Part shown: in pieces, positions 54,724 through 64,000 of the stretch
How positions within the stretch are numbered: the stretch's first letter is position 1
Layout: each line of letters opens with the position of its first letter
Assembly (NCBI RefSeq): GCF_002699205.1
Contig: NZ_PABT01000033.1
Coordinates: forward strand, 46,171-110,170
Reading direction: 5' to 3'
Source of the DNA: Allomuricauda sp.
Lineage (GTDB): Bacteria; Bacteroidota; Bacteroidia; Flavobacteriales; Flavobacteriaceae
Length of the DNA stretch: 64,000 bases
Notes under the pieces: generated by a model
Databases searched by the model: none
The model's input: only the letters and a program-made list of their open reading frames with translations
Told to the model about the DNA's origin: nothing
Program-made: the position numbers and the translations under genes

Positions 54724-57126
54724 ATGGTAGCAAAGCTCACTAAAGGATTTTGGCCTAAGGTCGCAAGTATCATCCTCCGTAATAGGATTCTTATCCTTTT
54801 AGGGGTTGTCGCATTCACTGTTTTCATGGGACTACAGTGGAAAAACATGCGGTTTTCCAACACCGAGGCCAATATTCTTCCTGATGACCATCCGGCAACC
54901 ATTGAGTATAATTCCTTCACTAAAATATTTGGCGAAGAGGGCAATGCCATTGTTTTGGCCATCAAAGATTCTGCATTGTTCACGCCCAAGAACTTCAATC
55001 GATGGAACACGTTCAGCAAACAGCTCGATGCTTTTCCAGAGGTGGATTATGTAATTTCTTTGGAGAACCTAAAAGAACTCAAAAAAGACAGCGAGACCCA
55101 GACTTTTGTGATGGAGCCGCTTATAACAGCTCCATTAAAAACCAAACAGGAAATAGATTCCCTAAAAAACCATCTTTTCAAAGAACTTCCGTTCTACGAT
55201 AATTTGGTATTCAATCCTAAAACCGGGACCATTCAAACCGTGGTCTATCTGGACAAGGACATTATGAACACTGCGGTCAGGAACGAGTTTATTTTAAATG
55301 ACCTCGGTGAACTGGTTGACGATTTTGAACAAGAGACCCAAATGGACGTAAGGGTTTCCGGGATGCCCTACATCAGAACCTGGAACACAAAATCCATCGT
55401 GGATGAAATTGGCCTTTTTATTGTTGGTGCACTATTGGTCACCTCCGTTATTTTCTTCTTTTTCTTTAGAAGTTTCAGGGCCACCTTTATTTCCATGTGC
55501 GTTGTGATCATTGGTGTAATGTGGGCATTTGGGATATTGGGACTATTACAGTACGAAATCACCATTCTTACTGCGCTCATTCCTCCATTGATCATTGTTA
55601 TCGGTATTCCCAATTGTATTTTCTTGATCAATAAATATCAGCAAGAGGTAAAAAAACACGGGAATCAAGCCCTGTCCCTCCAAAGGGTGATATCCAAAAT
55701 TGGCAATGCCACCTTAATGACAAACATTACCACCGCATCAGGTTTCGCCACCTTTATCATCTTGGATAGTGACCTACTACGCGAATTTGGTATTGTAGCA
55801 TCCATAAACATCATTGGAATCTTCATCCTGTCCCTCTTGATCATACCCATCGTTTACAGCTTTATGCCGCTTCCCAAAACCAAGCATTTAAAGCATCTCA
55901 ACAAAAAGTGGATGGATATCTTTGTCAACTGGATGGAAAATATGGTAAGGAACCATCGAATCGGTGTATATATAACCACTGTCGCGGTTTTGGTACTCAG
56001 CATTATTGGAATTTACCAGATGAGGATTACCGGTAGCCGAATTGAAGACCTCCCAAAGAACAGCCACTTTTACAAGGACATCCAATTTTTTGAGGCCGAA
56101 TTTGACGGAATCATGCCCATGGAGATTGTGGTGGACACCAAACGGAAAAATGGTGTTGTCAAACCGGCAACTCTCAAACGGATGGATCAGCTGGGCATGG
56201 TGATCGATGAAATCCCGGAACTTTCCAGACCCACTTCCATAGTAGACTTGGTAAAATATTCCAAACAGGCCTTTTACAATGGAATTCCAAAATACTATCA
56301 ACTGCCCACCAGTCAGGAGAACACTTTCATTATGAATGCTGTTCAGAAATCATCCACCGAAGAAGGAGCGGATCTTTTGCAAAGTTTTGTGGACAGTACC
56401 GGTCAAATCGCCCGTTTGACCACCTACATGCAAGATGTTAAGATCGATCGTATGGAGGAAATAGAAAAAGATGTACAGGAAGCCATCACCAAACAATTTC
56501 CCTCTGAGAGATACAATGTATTTATGACAGGAAAGGCGCTCTTGTTCTTGAAAGGAACAAAGTATCTGGTAAAGAACCTCTTGGTCTCCTTGGCATTGGC
56601 CATTGGACTTATCTCCCTTTTTATGCTCTACCTCTTCCGGTCGTTTAAAATGGTGATTATTTCCCTGGTCCCCAACTTGTTGCCCCTGGTGATCACTGCA
56701 GGGGTGATGGGCTTTTTAGGAGTCCCCATAAAACCTTCCACCATTCTCGTTTTCAGTATTGCATTTGGCATATCGGTGGACGACACCATTCACTTCTTGG
56801 CCAAATACAGGCAAGAGCTCACCGCCAACCGTTGGCACATTAAAAAATCGGTGTATGCCGCTTTAAGGGAAACCGGCGTCAGTATGTTCTATACCTCCAT
56901 AGTATTGTTTTTTGGGTTTTCCGTCTTCATTATTTCCAGTTTTGGAGGCACCAAGGCACTGGGAGGCCTGGTTTCGGCAACATTGTTGTTCGCCATGCTC
57001 TCCAATCTGATCTTGCTGCCATCCCTCCTTCTTTCATTAGAAAGAAGTATTGCCAATAAGCAGGTGCTCAAAAAGCCACAAATTGACATTTTACCCAAGG
57101 AGGAGGACAGCCCAAAAGACAAATAG
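54724..57126 (+). CDS. RND/MMPL family exporter with sterol-sensing-like halves
   Basis: An 800-residue inner-membrane protein with two repeats, each a helix, a large periplasmic domain, and five more helices (helices near 20-37, 225-390, 415-432 and 625-785). The first periplasmic domain starts FSNTEANILPDDHPA. SFGISVDDTIHFLAKYRQE-like wording (about 690, FGISVDDTIHFLAKY) carries the Asp pair expected for proton coupling. MMPL members move lipids, hopanoids or drugs; the substrate is unknown. A TACCTTTG -7 element (54699-54706) precedes the gene. Confidence 0.88.
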   Translation: MVAKLTKGFWPKVASIILRNRILILLGVVAFTVFMGLQWKNMRFSNTEANILPDDHPATIEYNSFTKIFGEEGNAIVLAIKDSALFTPKNFNRWNTFSKQLDAFPEVDYVISLENLKELKKDSETQTFVMEPLITAPLKTKQEIDSLKNHLFKELPFYDNLVFNPKTGTIQTVVYLDKDIMNTAVRNEFILNDLGELVDDFEQETQMDVRVSGMPYIRTWNTKSIVDEIGLFIVGALLVTSVIFFFFFRSFRATFISMCVVIIGVMWAFGILGLLQYEITILTALIPPLIIVIGIPNCIFLINKYQQEVKKHGNQALSLQRVISKIGNATLMTNITTASGFATFIILDSDLLREFGIVASINIIGIFILSLLIIPIVYSFMPLPKTKHLKHLNKKWMDIFVNWMENMVRNHRIGVYITTVAVLVLSIIGIYQMRITGSRIEDLPKNSHFYKDIQFFEAEFDGIMPMEIVVDTKRKNGVVKPATLKRMDQLGMVIDEIPELSRPTSIVDLVKYSKQAFYNGIPKYYQLPTSQENTFIMNAVQKSSTEEGADLLQSFVDSTGQIARLTTYMQDVKIDRMEEIEKDVQEAITKQFPSERYNVFMTGKALLFLKGTKYLVKNLLVSLALAIGLISLFMLYLFRSFKMVIISLVPNLLPLVITAGVMGFLGVPIKPSTILVFSIAFGISVDDTIHFLAKYRQELTANRWHIKKSVYAALRETGVSMFYTSIVLFFGFSVFIISSFGGTKALGGLVSATLLFAMLSNLILLPSLLLSLERSIANKQVLKKPQIDILPKEEDSPKDK

Positions 57127-57216
57127 TGTTCGTAAAGGCTATAAAATAGGTCTTTCCATTGCCATCATTTTTTATCAAAAACCTATCTTTACCGATTAAA
57201 TTACGATAGTCTTATA

Positions 57217-58650
57217 ATGATGTCTTATTCCATAAAAGAATTGCTAGAAAAGCAACCCGTAGGAGATTCCGTTGAAGTAAATGGATGGGTGAAAACATTT
57301 AGAAGCAACAGGTTTATAGCCTTGAACGATGGCTCGACCATACATAACCTCCAATGTGTAGTGGATTTTGAAAATTTTGACGAGGCTTTGCTCAAACAAA
57401 TTTCGACCGGAGCTGCCCTAAAAGTTTCAGGGACATTGGAAGAGAGCTTAGGCCGTGGCCAAAGTGTGGAAATACAGGCCACGGACATATTTGTACATGG
57501 CACGGCCGACCCGGAGAGCTATCCTATTCAACCCAAAAAACACTCGTTGGAGTTTTTAAGGGAAAAGGCACACCTAAGGGTAAGGACCAATACATTTTCT
57601 GCGGTAATGCGAGTTAGGTCCAAGCTTTCTTTTGCCGTACACAACTACTTCCAACAAAACGGTTTTTATTATATGCACGCCCCCATCATCACAGGTTCCG
57701 ATGCCGAGGGCGCCGGGGAAATGTTCCGCGTTTCCACTTTGGATGCCAAAAACCCACCTTTGAACGATGCCGGTGAGGTGGATTATACCCAAGACTTTTT
57801 TGGAAAAGAGACCAATCTTACCGTATCGGGTCAGTTGGAAGCAGAAACCTACGCGATGGGACTTGGAAAAGTTTATACTTTTGGCCCTACCTTTAGAGCC
57901 GAAAACTCCAATACATCTCGCCACTTGGCCGAATTCTGGATGATAGAACCGGAAATGGCCTTTTATGATTTGGATGCCAACATGGATCTTGCCGAAGATT
58001 TCATCAAATATATTATCCAGTACGTTTTAGATCATTGCCAGGACGACCTGGAATTCTTGGAAAAACGTCTTTTGGACGAGGAAAAGGGTAAGCCACAGAA
58101 CGAACGTTCCGAAATGGCATTGATAGAAAAGCTGAAATTTGTGGTCGAGAACAACTTTAAAAGGGTATCTTATACGGAAGCCATTGATATTCTGAAAAAC
58201 AGTAAACCCAACAAAAAGAAGAAATTCCAATTTGTTATTGATGAATGGGGAGCTGACCTTCAGAGTGAACATGAACGCTATTTGGTGGAAAAGCACTTTA
58301 AGTGCCCTGTGATCCTTTTCGATTATCCTGCCAACATCAAGGCATTTTATATGCGCTTGAACGAGGACGGGAAAACGGTTCGAGCCATGGATGTGCTCTT
58401 CCCCGGAATTGGTGAAATAGTGGGAGGTTCCCAACGTGAAGAGCGTTTGGACGTACTCCAACAAAAGATCAAAGAACTGGGCATCGACGAAAAAGAGCTT
58501 TGGTGGTATTTAGACCTGAGAAAATTTGGCACAGCGGTACACAGTGGTTTTGGCCTTGGTTTTGAGCGAATGGTCCAGTTCACCACCGGAATGGGCAACA
58601 TCAGGGACGTGATCCCTTACCCAAGAACGCCACAAAACGCGGAATTTTAA
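57217..58650 (+). CDS. asnS: Asparaginyl-tRNA synthetase
   Basis: Class IIb synthetase of 477 residues. The N-terminal OB-fold anticodon-binding domain reads [21 protein letters not shown]. The catalytic domain has [49 protein letters not shown] (motif 2), and [29 protein letters not shown] (motif 3). Two adjacent ATG codons start the gene; either is possible. A TATCTTTA box (57184-57191) with TTG 22 bp upstream may be its promoter. rpoN follows after 47 bp. Confidence 0.97.
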   Translation: MMSYSIKELLEKQPVGDSVEVNGWVKTFRSNRFIALNDGSTIHNLQCVVDFENFDEALLKQISTGAALKVSGTLEESLGRGQSVEIQATDIFVHGTADPESYPIQPKKHSLEFLREKAHLRVRTNTFSAVMRVRSKLSFAVHNYFQQNGFYYMHAPIITGSDAEGAGEMFRVSTLDAKNPPLNDAGEVDYTQDFFGKETNLTVSGQLEAETYAMGLGKVYTFGPTFRAENSNTSRHLAEFWMIEPEMAFYDLDANMDLAEDFIKYIIQYVLDHCQDDLEFLEKRLLDEEKGKPQNERSEMALIEKLKFVVENNFKRVSYTEAIDILKNSKPNKKKKFQFVIDEWGADLQSEHERYLVEKHFKCPVILFDYPANIKAFYMRLNEDGKTVRAMDVLFPGIGEIVGGSQREERLDVLQQKIKELGIDEKELWWYLDLRKFGTAVHSGFGLGFERMVQFTTGMGNIRDVIPYPRTPQNAEF

Positions 58651-58697
58651 TTTGAATTTATTATTTTAAAGAAAGTAAGATTGTAAATCAATCCCGT

Positions 58698-60155
58698 ATG
58701 CTGAAACAACATCTACAGTTCAAACTTTCCCAAAAACTGTCTCCACAGCAGATTCAGCTCATGAAACTGATTCAATTGCCCACGTTGGCTTTTGAACAAA
58801 AGTTAAAGCAAGAGCTGGAAGAAAACCCTGCATTGGAAAGCGGAAAGGAAGAAACCGATGTTTTGGATGATGTCTACGGGGATACCTACGACGATTCATC
58901 TGACAGCGATAATATTGATACCGAGGACATCAACATCGATGATTACCTGAGCGATGACGAAATTCCCGATTACCGTACACAGGCCAACAACTACAGTACG
59001 GACGATGATGACAAAAGGGTGCCCTATGCTTCAGGAACGTCTTTCAACCAATATTTGCTCAATCAACTGAACACGGTTTATCTGGATGATGAGGAATGGG
59101 CCATTGCTGAATTTTTGGTCGGAAGCGTGGATGAGAGTGGTTATATACGCAGACCCCTTGCCGATATTATGGATGACCTCGCCTTCACACAGAATATTTA
59201 TGTGGAAGAGGAAAAAATCGAGAAGGTTCTCAAGGTTGTCCAAGAGTTAGACCCCCCCGGAGTAGGTGCGCGATCTTTGGATGAGTGCTTGATCATCCAA
59301 CTGAAGAGAAAGGAACAAAAACCATCTGTAGAGCTGGCCATAAATATCCTAGAAAAATCCTTTGACCATTTCACAAAAAAACACTACACCAAGCTTATAC
59401 AAAAACATCATATTTCTGAAGAGGAGCTCAAAGATGCCATTTCAGAAATAGAAAAACTCAATCCAAAACCAGGGGGATCCTATTCCGGGAACACCCGCAT
59501 AATTGAGCATATTGTCCCCGATTTTTCCATTAAAATCGTTGATGGCGAACTGGAACTTACCCTGAACGGGCGAAATGCCCCGGAACTCCATATTTCCAAG
59601 GATTACAGCAATATGCTGGAAGGCTATAAAAACGCCAAGGAAAAGTCGAAATCCCAAAAGGACACGGTAATGTTCATCAAACAAAAGTTAGATGCGGCAA
59701 AATGGTTTATTGACGCCATAAAGCAGCGCCAGCAGACTCTTTTTATTACCATGAACACCATAATGGAATATCAAAAGGAATATTTTATGACAGGGGACGA
59801 GAGAAAGTTGCGCCCCATGATCCTAAAGGATATTGCGGACAAAATAGATATGGATGTTTCCACGGTCTCACGCGTTGCCAACAGTAAATATGTGGATACG
59901 CCCTATGGCACCAAATTGATCAAGGATTTCTTTTCCGAATCCATGAAGAATGAGCAAGGTGAAGATGTTTCTACCAAGGAAATAAAAAAGATTCTGGAAA
60001 CTGTCATCAGTGAAGAGGAAAAGAAAAAACCGCTTACAGATGCGAAATTGGCCAAAATCCTAAAAGACCGGGGCTATCCCATAGCTCGACGGACCGTTGC
60101 CAAATATCGGGAACAGCTCGGAATACCCGTGGCAAGGTTAAGAAAGGAAATTTGA
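58698..60155 (+). CDS. rpoN: RNA polymerase sigma-54 factor
   Basis: A 485-residue sigma factor that needs enhancer-binding ATPases. Region I (1-50, LKQHLQFKLSQKLSPQQIQLMKLIQLP) and the acidic region II (50-115) are followed by the core-binding domain, a helix-turn-helix (DKIDMDVSTVSRVANSKYVDTPYGTKLIKDFF, about 385-420), and the RpoN box ARRTVAKYREQLGIP near the end. The stop overlaps the next gene by one base. No sigma-54 activator is in the window. Confidence 0.97.
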   Translation: MLKQHLQFKLSQKLSPQQIQLMKLIQLPTLAFEQKLKQELEENPALESGKEETDVLDDVYGDTYDDSSDSDNIDTEDINIDDYLSDDEIPDYRTQANNYSTDDDDKRVPYASGTSFNQYLLNQLNTVYLDDEEWAIAEFLVGSVDESGYIRRPLADIMDDLAFTQNIYVEEEKIEKVLKVVQELDPPGVGARSLDECLIIQLKRKEQKPSVELAINILEKSFDHFTKKHYTKLIQKHHISEEELKDAISEIEKLNPKPGGSYSGNTRIIEHIVPDFSIKIVDGELELTLNGRNAPELHISKDYSNMLEGYKNAKEKSKSQKDTVMFIKQKLDAAKWFIDAIKQRQQTLFITMNTIMEYQKEYFMTGDERKLRPMILKDIADKIDMDVSTVSRVANSKYVDTPYGTKLIKDFFSESMKNEQGEDVSTKEIKKILETVISEEEKKKPLTDAKLAKILKDRGYPIARRTVAKYREQLGIPVARLRKEI

Positions 60156-60757
60156 TGCGCCATATATTTAACATTATCTCCTACTTATTCCACCCATTGT
60201 TCATTCCGATTGGAGGGACGGTGGCCTATTTTATGGTCGCCCCTTATAGTACTTTGGAAACCCAGAGCGGAAACATTCTTCCCATTTTTATACTTACCGT
60301 GATCATCCCGATCATCTTTTTCCTGATCTTGAAGAATTTGGGCATTATCAACTCCATATTCCTACCCTCCTTAGAGGAACGCAAATACCCCCTTTATATA
60401 AGCTGTATTATCTTTTTGATGATACTTTACAAGGTAATACCCAATAATTACGTAAACGAGCTCTTTTACTATTTTACGGGACTTCTAACGGCAACATGTG
60501 CCACCCTTATCCTGCTTTTCTTTAAATTTAAGACGAGCATGCACCTGTTGGGTATGGGAAGTATTCTGACCTTTATGATTGCACTGAGCATCCATTTTGA
60601 AACAAACATTACCATCGCCATAAGTTTGTTCACCCTATTTACCGGGATGGTGGCAACCTCAAGATTATACCTTAAGGCACACACCAAAAATGAATTGTTG
60701 ATAGGTTTTCTTCTCGGCTGCTGCTCGCAGTTGATCATTTTGAAATATTGGCTATAG
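60155..60757 (+). CDS. Membrane protein with degenerate PAP2 motif
   Basis: A protein of 200 residues with six hydrophobic helices. Near the end it reads TSRLYLKAHTKNELLIGFLLG, which matches the third motif of PAP2 phosphatases (SR, five residues, H, then an acidic residue), but the first motif (Lys/Arg-Pro) and the PSGH motif are missing, so it may not be a phosphatase. It overlaps the rpoN stop by one base (TGATG) and is probably translated from the same message. Its 3' end overlaps the convergent porT by 6 bp. Confidence 0.75.
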   Translation: MRHIFNIISYLFHPLFIPIGGTVAYFMVAPYSTLETQSGNILPIFILTVIIPIIFFLILKNLGIINSIFLPSLEERKYPLYISCIIFLMILYKVIPNNYVNELFYYFTGLLTATCATLILLFFKFKTSMHLLGMGSILTFMIALSIHFETNITIAISLFTLFTGMVATSRLYLKAHTKNELLIGFLLGCCSQLIILKYWL

Positions 60758-61453
60758 AATATAGAAAATCAATCCAATCCTAAGCACCCTAAAATTCACA
60801 GAATCGCCATTAAGGACAGCCTCCTCCTTAAGCAATGGATTCAATCCATAATAGGCATGGACATTCCAAGTATTATAGCCAAAAGACAATGTAAGCCCGT
60901 ATTGGAACTTATCTATGTCCGAATTTGAAAAAGAGGTGTTACCTTCTTCTGTCACCAGTTTGGATCTGCCCGAAAAAACATATCCCAATCTTGCACCGGC
61001 ATAGATTCGCCAAAACTTATATTCATCGGCCGTAGAGGTCCGCCATCTAAGTTCAAAAGGAAGTTCCACGGTATGGATACCCAGCTTACTTCTTTTGTAA
61101 TCGGACTCATCAACAATTTCATAAAGGACCTCGTTGGTAGCTTCCGTTACCTTCAAATTTGAATAATAGGTATTTATGGCATAACCCAGTCCAAGTCCAA
61201 TCCCAAAATTTCTTCTTCGATTGAACGGGATATCCTTTATAAAGCCAAATTGTAAATTATACGAAAGGTTACGTTGCGCTACGTTATCAGGTTTATCAAA
61301 CAACAAATTATAACCAACCCCAACATAAAATTGATCTTCGAGGTACCTGTCATCCGTCCGTTGCCCATCATCCGAGGTGGTTTGACAGTAGCCAAACCCA
61401 GACAGCAATAGAAATGCCGCACTTGGTACAAATTGAAGTATGTTACGAAACAT
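60752..61453 (-). CDS. porT: PorT-like outer-membrane protein (type IX secretion)
   Basis: A 233-residue beta-barrel protein with a signal peptide (about 1-23, ending GYCQ). It shows alternating strands such as FYVGVGYNLLFDKP, RNLSYNLQFGFIKDIPF, NFGIGLGLGYAINTYY, VELPFELRWR, FWRIYAGARLGYVFSG and VLRIGLIFYIL, the PorT family pattern; PorT is needed for type IX secretion in Porphyromonas and gliding relatives. The identification rests on length and strand wording, so I hold it at moderate confidence. It is downstream of the ExbD genes but separated by a terminator. Confidence 0.78.
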   Translation of the reverse strand: MFRNILQFVPSAAFLLLSGFGYCQTTSDDGQRTDDRYLEDQFYVGVGYNLLFDKPDNVAQRNLSYNLQFGFIKDIPFNRRRNFGIGLGLGYAINTYYSNLKVTEATNEVLYEIVDESDYKRSKLGIHTVELPFELRWRTSTADEYKFWRIYAGARLGYVFSGRSKLVTEEGNTSFSNSDIDKFQYGLTLSFGYNTWNVHAYYGLNPLLKEEAVLNGDSVNFRVLRIGLIFYIL

Positions 61454-61471
61454 GATGTCTTCTTTTTAAAC

Positions 61472-61505
61472 AAAAAACGCCCCAAATTAAAAATTTGGAG
61501 CGTTT
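61472..61505 (-). terminator. Terminator of the exbB-exbD operon
   Basis: Read on the minus strand: AAACGCTCCAAATT, loop TTT, AATTTGGGGCGTTT with one G-T pair, then TTT and G-TTT. It lies 22 bp after the last exbD stop and before porT. Confidence 0.85.
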
Positions 61506-61527
61506 CCCACTAAATCTAAGCTATTGC

Positions 61528-62010
61528 CTACTGTAGATTGTTAAAAGCATCTCCCTCATAAGTGGTATAATTCACCTTAAGGGCATTTACCTTTCTCAAT
61601 TCTTGTTTAATATCAGTGATAAGACCCATATTGGCATCTTTATCGACTTTCAATGCAGTAGTCAATACGTTTTGAAGTTCTTGTGGTTTCTTTGCACGTT
61701 CTGCCAAAATAAATGAACCTACTTCGTCCACATTGGCGAACTTATCATTCAATTGGATTTTTGGCTCAGTACCAAAAACCTTTTGATATTCCTGCGTTGG
61801 CGTACCTACATAAATGTAAATAACGCGATCCTTCTTTTCCAACTTCTTGGTTTCAGAGGCATTGGGAAGGGTATTGGCAACCATTAACGAACTATCTTTC
61901 ATTGTGGTCACGGTCATAAAGAAGAACAGTAGCATGAAAACGATATCCGGCAACGAAGCCGTTGACACCGCTGGCAAATCTCCATCCTTCTTTTTAGTAA
62001 ACTTAGCCAT
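61528..62010 (-). CDS. exbD: ExbD/TolR-type proton-channel subunit (second copy)
   Basis: A 160-residue protein: a short basic N-terminus, one membrane helix (about 22-40) with the proton-carrying Asp22 in SLPDIVFMLLFFF, and a periplasmic domain. It works with ExbB to energise TonB. It is 12 bp after the first exbD, so both are made from one message; flavobacteria commonly carry such paired ExbD genes. The shape differs from the first copy, which suggests the two form a heteromer rather than act as duplicates. Confidence 0.93.
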   Translation of the reverse strand: MAKFTKKKDGDLPAVSTASLPDIVFMLLFFFMTVTTMKDSSLMVANTLPNASETKKLEKKDRVIYIYVGTPTQEYQKVFGTEPKIQLNDKFANVDEVGSFILAERAKKPQELQNVLTTALKVDKDANMGLITDIKQELRKVNALKVNYTTYEGDAFNNLQ

Positions 62011-62022
62011 ATTAAATAGTTT

Positions 62023-62628
62023 TTAATTGGTTGTTGTTTCAGCTTCCGAAAGTTTTTGTGGGAACATATCCTGGATACGCTTCACTTTATCTTTCAAATC
62101 TTCTCTAACACTTGACGGGGTTTCGGGATTAAGGTACTCAGCCTCCATATCGGTAAAATCCCTACCGAACAAACGTTGTGCTTCCCGGTTACGCAAGTCG
62201 TTATATGCACCCACCAATTCGTTTTGAACAGTGATATAGGTACTATACTTGGTCTCCCTATCATTCTTTAATGAAATAATGGCTTTTGACGGGTTATCTG
62301 ATGAGGATGGGTCCTTTTTACCTTTACAATAGCTACAGGAACCGTCTGCATTGTTTTCAAGGAATTCAACTGCCGCAGCTCTCAAATCCTTTATATCCAT
62401 CAAATTATCCTCAACCAAAAGTTGTCCATTTTTGTTGATATTAACAGTAAAAATGTTTTTCTGTCTAATAACAACATCTGTATCTGGCGGCTCAATTGGC
62501 GGCAACATACGATCCAAACCTGCATCTGTTTCAATGGTGGTGGTCACCAAGAAAAAGATAAGCAAGAGGAACGCGATATCCGCCATGGAGCCGGCATTTA
62601 CTTCCGGTGCTCCTTTTCTTCTAGGCAT
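62023..62628 (-). CDS. exbD: ExbD/TolR-type proton-channel subunit (first copy, with insert)
   Basis: A 201-residue protein with start RRKGAPEVNAGSMADIAFLL, where Asp17 is the membrane proton carrier, one helix (about 15-32), and a longer periplasmic part than usual. The extra region (about 90-150) contains C98-SY-C101 in GSCSYCKGKKD, a possible disulfide or metal pair, then a helical stretch. It starts 12 bp after the small membrane gene and ends 12 bp before the second exbD. Confidence 0.93.
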   Translation of the reverse strand: MPRRKGAPEVNAGSMADIAFLLLIFFLVTTTIETDAGLDRMLPPIEPPDTDVVIRQKNIFTVNINKNGQLLVEDNLMDIKDLRAAAVEFLENNADGSCSYCKGKKDPSSSDNPSKAIISLKNDRETKYSTYITVQNELVGAYNDLRNREAQRLFGRDFTDMEAEYLNPETPSSVREDLKDKVKRIQDMFPQKLSEAETTTN

Positions 62629-62640
62629 AATAAACTTTTT

Positions 62641-63078
62641 TTACTTAACAAACATTTTTTTCAAACCTGGAACCACCATCAGAATAACCGCAACTGCAGT
62701 CAGGATAAAGAATACATTCAATCCCATTCCAATGTTTTTTACCGTTCCTTCCGTGGTCTCCACACCTCTTTGAGACATGGCTTCTACCACGGCCATGTTA
62801 TCGGAAGAAAGCCCATAGGATATAGCCACTACAATGGCCAATCCACCTATGGCGAAAAGAGCTTTCTTTAAGCTTCCTTTTGTGGAAAGCAGTTTTGCAA
62901 ATCCGAAAACTACTGTAGTAATTACCGCAATAGCCAACAAGATATACATTATAATGAACATAAAGTTCATTGCACCACTATTAATGGCATTTGGATCATC
63001 GGCAGATGGAAGAGAGAACCAAAGCACGGCTGCAAGCAATCCGATGACGATGAGTAATATTTTTACTATTTTATTCAT
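62641..63078 (-). CDS. Small membrane protein of the ExbB/ExbD operon
   Basis: A 145-residue protein with four hydrophobic helices (about 5-20, 38-62, 74-89 and 118-138) and the loop KGSLKKALFAIGGLAIVV. It lies between exbB and the first exbD in a tight run (26 and 12 bp), a position it shares, as I recall, in other Bacteroidota, so it is probably part of the motor complex. I know no function for it. Confidence 0.75.
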   Translation of the reverse strand: MNKIVKILLIVIGLLAAVLWFSLPSADDPNAINSGAMNFMFIIMYILLAIAVITTVVFGFAKLLSTKGSLKKALFAIGGLAIVVAISYGLSSDNMAVVEAMSQRGVETTEGTVKNIGMGLNVFFILTAVAVILMVVPGLKKMFVK

Positions 63079-63104
63079 GATTCTCGATAGTTTTTAATTC
63101 GTAA

Positions 63105-63833
63105 TTATTTCTTGTGGGCAGCCAACATATCAATCAATGCAATTGAGCTGTCTTCCATGTCGTTTACGATACTATCGATTTTAGCAATAATATAGTTGTA
63201 GAAAATCTGAAGGATAATCGCTGTAATCAAACCAAATACAGTTGTCAACAACGCAACCTGGATATCACCTGCAATCAAGGAAGCACTCAAGTTACCTACC
63301 GCAGCAATTTTCTGGAAGGCAGCAATCATACCGATTACCGTACCCATAAACCCAAGCATGGGAGCAATAGCGATAAACAAAGACAACCAAGAAACGTTTT
63401 TCTCCAATTGACCCATTTGCACACCTCCGTAGGCCACAACAGCTTTTTCAGCAGACTCAATACCTTCATCAACCCTATCCAAACCTTGGTAAAAGATAGA
63501 AGCAACGGGACCTTTTGTATTTCTACATACTTCTTTGGCCGCTTCAACACCTCCGGAAGCCAAAGCATCTTCAACTTGTTGTTTCAACTTGGCAGAATTT
63601 GTTGTTGCCAGATTCAAATAAATAATTCTTTCAATAGCAACCGCCAATCCCAAGATCAAACAAAGAAGTACAATCCCCATAAAGGCAGGCCCCCCTTGTA
63701 TAAATTGCTCTTTCAACACTTGGGTGAAACCTTTGCTGGCTTCAGCTTCTTCTTGCAACATTGCTGCAGATGCAGTTGTAGTTCCCATCACAAACATTCC
63801 GGCAGCAGCCAGAGTAAAGGATATTTTTTTCAT
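63105..63833 (-). CDS. exbB: MotA/TolQ/ExbB proton channel family protein
   Basis: A 242-residue protein. An N-terminal signal-like helix (about 1-24, ending ASAAM) precedes the three family helices (about 50-72, 150-172 and 193-215), with LGFMGTVIGMIAAFQKIA and LIAGDIQVALLTTVFGLITAI, the core of the ExbB pentamer. It forms the proton channel with the two ExbD proteins to drive TonB-dependent uptake. It is the first gene of the operon; tRNA-Ser lies 78 bp upstream on the same strand. I see no clear promoter between them. Confidence 0.95.
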   Translation of the reverse strand: MKKISFTLAAAGMFVMGTTTASAAMLQEEAEASKGFTQVLKEQFIQGGPAFMGIVLLCLILGLAVAIERIIYLNLATTNSAKLKQQVEDALASGGVEAAKEVCRNTKGPVASIFYQGLDRVDEGIESAEKAVVAYGGVQMGQLEKNVSWLSLFIAIAPMLGFMGTVIGMIAAFQKIAAVGNLSASLIAGDIQVALLTTVFGLITAIILQIFYNYIIAKIDSIVNDMEDSSIALIDMLAAHKK

Positions 63834-63911
63834 TTTACTTAAACTTAAATTTAGTTAGTTAATAATGTTAAAGATATAAAAATTTTATAATAGAAAAACT
63901 AAAATACCTTG

Positions 63912-63999
63912 CAGAGAGGAAGGGATTCGAACCCTCGATACACTTTTGGTGTATACACACTTTCCAGGCGTGCGCCTTCGACCACTCGGCCACCTCTCT
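63912..63999 (-). tRNA. tRNA-Ser (anticodon GGA)
   Basis: 88 nt with a long variable arm as expected for serine. Acceptor AGAGAGG / CCTCTCT with discriminator G; anticodon stem CACGC / GTGTG with loop CTGGAAA, giving GGA; T arm GAGGG-TTCGAAT-CCCTT. CCA is not encoded. It is complete, one base from the window end. Confidence 0.96.
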
Positions 64000-64000
64000 A

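Noticed and set aside
1..64000. CRISPR array, prophage, insertion sequence or integron
   Set aside because: No regularly spaced direct repeats, no transposase, integrase or phage structural gene was found on either strand.

Overview
The window looks like chromosome of a marine Flavobacteriaceae member (Bacteroidota), possibly close to Allomuricauda/Muricauda; the genus is a guess. The reasons are an alternative complex III operon joined to cytochrome oxidase genes, promoters of the TTTG-N19-TAnnTTTG type, almost no Shine-Dalgarno sites, a PorT-like protein, SPOR and DUF5916 proteins, an ExbB/ExbD/ExbD set, and moderate-to-low GC. I see no phage, transposase or CRISPR array.

Layout. 1-11.3 kb (minus): actABCDEF followed by coxB and coxA (coxA runs off the left edge), a respiratory module carrying electrons from quinol through ActB/ActA hemes to an A1-type oxidase. 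11.6-16.5 kb: a small SPOR protein facing the rimP-nusA-infB operon, with a shared terminator between them and an attenuator-like hairpin in the operon leader. 16.8-20.2 kb: a 1135-residue secreted multidomain protein (PA14, thrombospondin-3 repeats, C-type lectin, HYR, Ig-like). 20.3-28.8 kb: a propionyl/acetyl-CoA synthetase, tRNA-Gln, a large DUF2723 membrane protein, a thioredoxin-fold protein without cysteines, a metallophosphoesterase gene interrupted by one in-frame TGA, and cutC. 28.8-37.6 kb: a glycosylasparaginase, a frameshifted small membrane ORF inside inverted repeats, polA, an MFS transporter, a thioredoxin, a serine hydrolase and small unknowns. 37.7-47.0 kb: a GH2 glycosidase, a TSUP permease, and a tyrosine/phenylalanine catabolic cluster (MarR regulator divergent from hppD-hmgA-fahA, then a flavin reductase-like gene and a HisC-like aminotransferase). 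47.2-49.9 kb: a DUF5916 outer-membrane protein. 50.1-60.8 kb: rplM-rpsI, rpsB-tsf, pyrH-frr, an RND/MMPL exporter, asnS, rpoN and a PAP2-like membrane protein. 60.8-64 kb (minus): porT, exbD, exbD, a small membrane protein, exbB and tRNA-Ser.

Main points of interest. Related helix-hairpin-helix tails sit on a respiratory membrane subunit (ActC) and on ribosomal protein S2. ActA carries an extra N-terminal monoheme domain. Two genes are broken by one small change each (TGA at 27568-27570; a T9 tract at 29993-30002). The marR-hppD gap contains four TTTTGTTG-type half-sites. Dispersed intergenic inverted repeats cluster between 29.8 and 47.2 kb and are not seen in the housekeeping operons. None of these amounts to a clearly new biological system; the HhH tails and the repeat family are the best leads.
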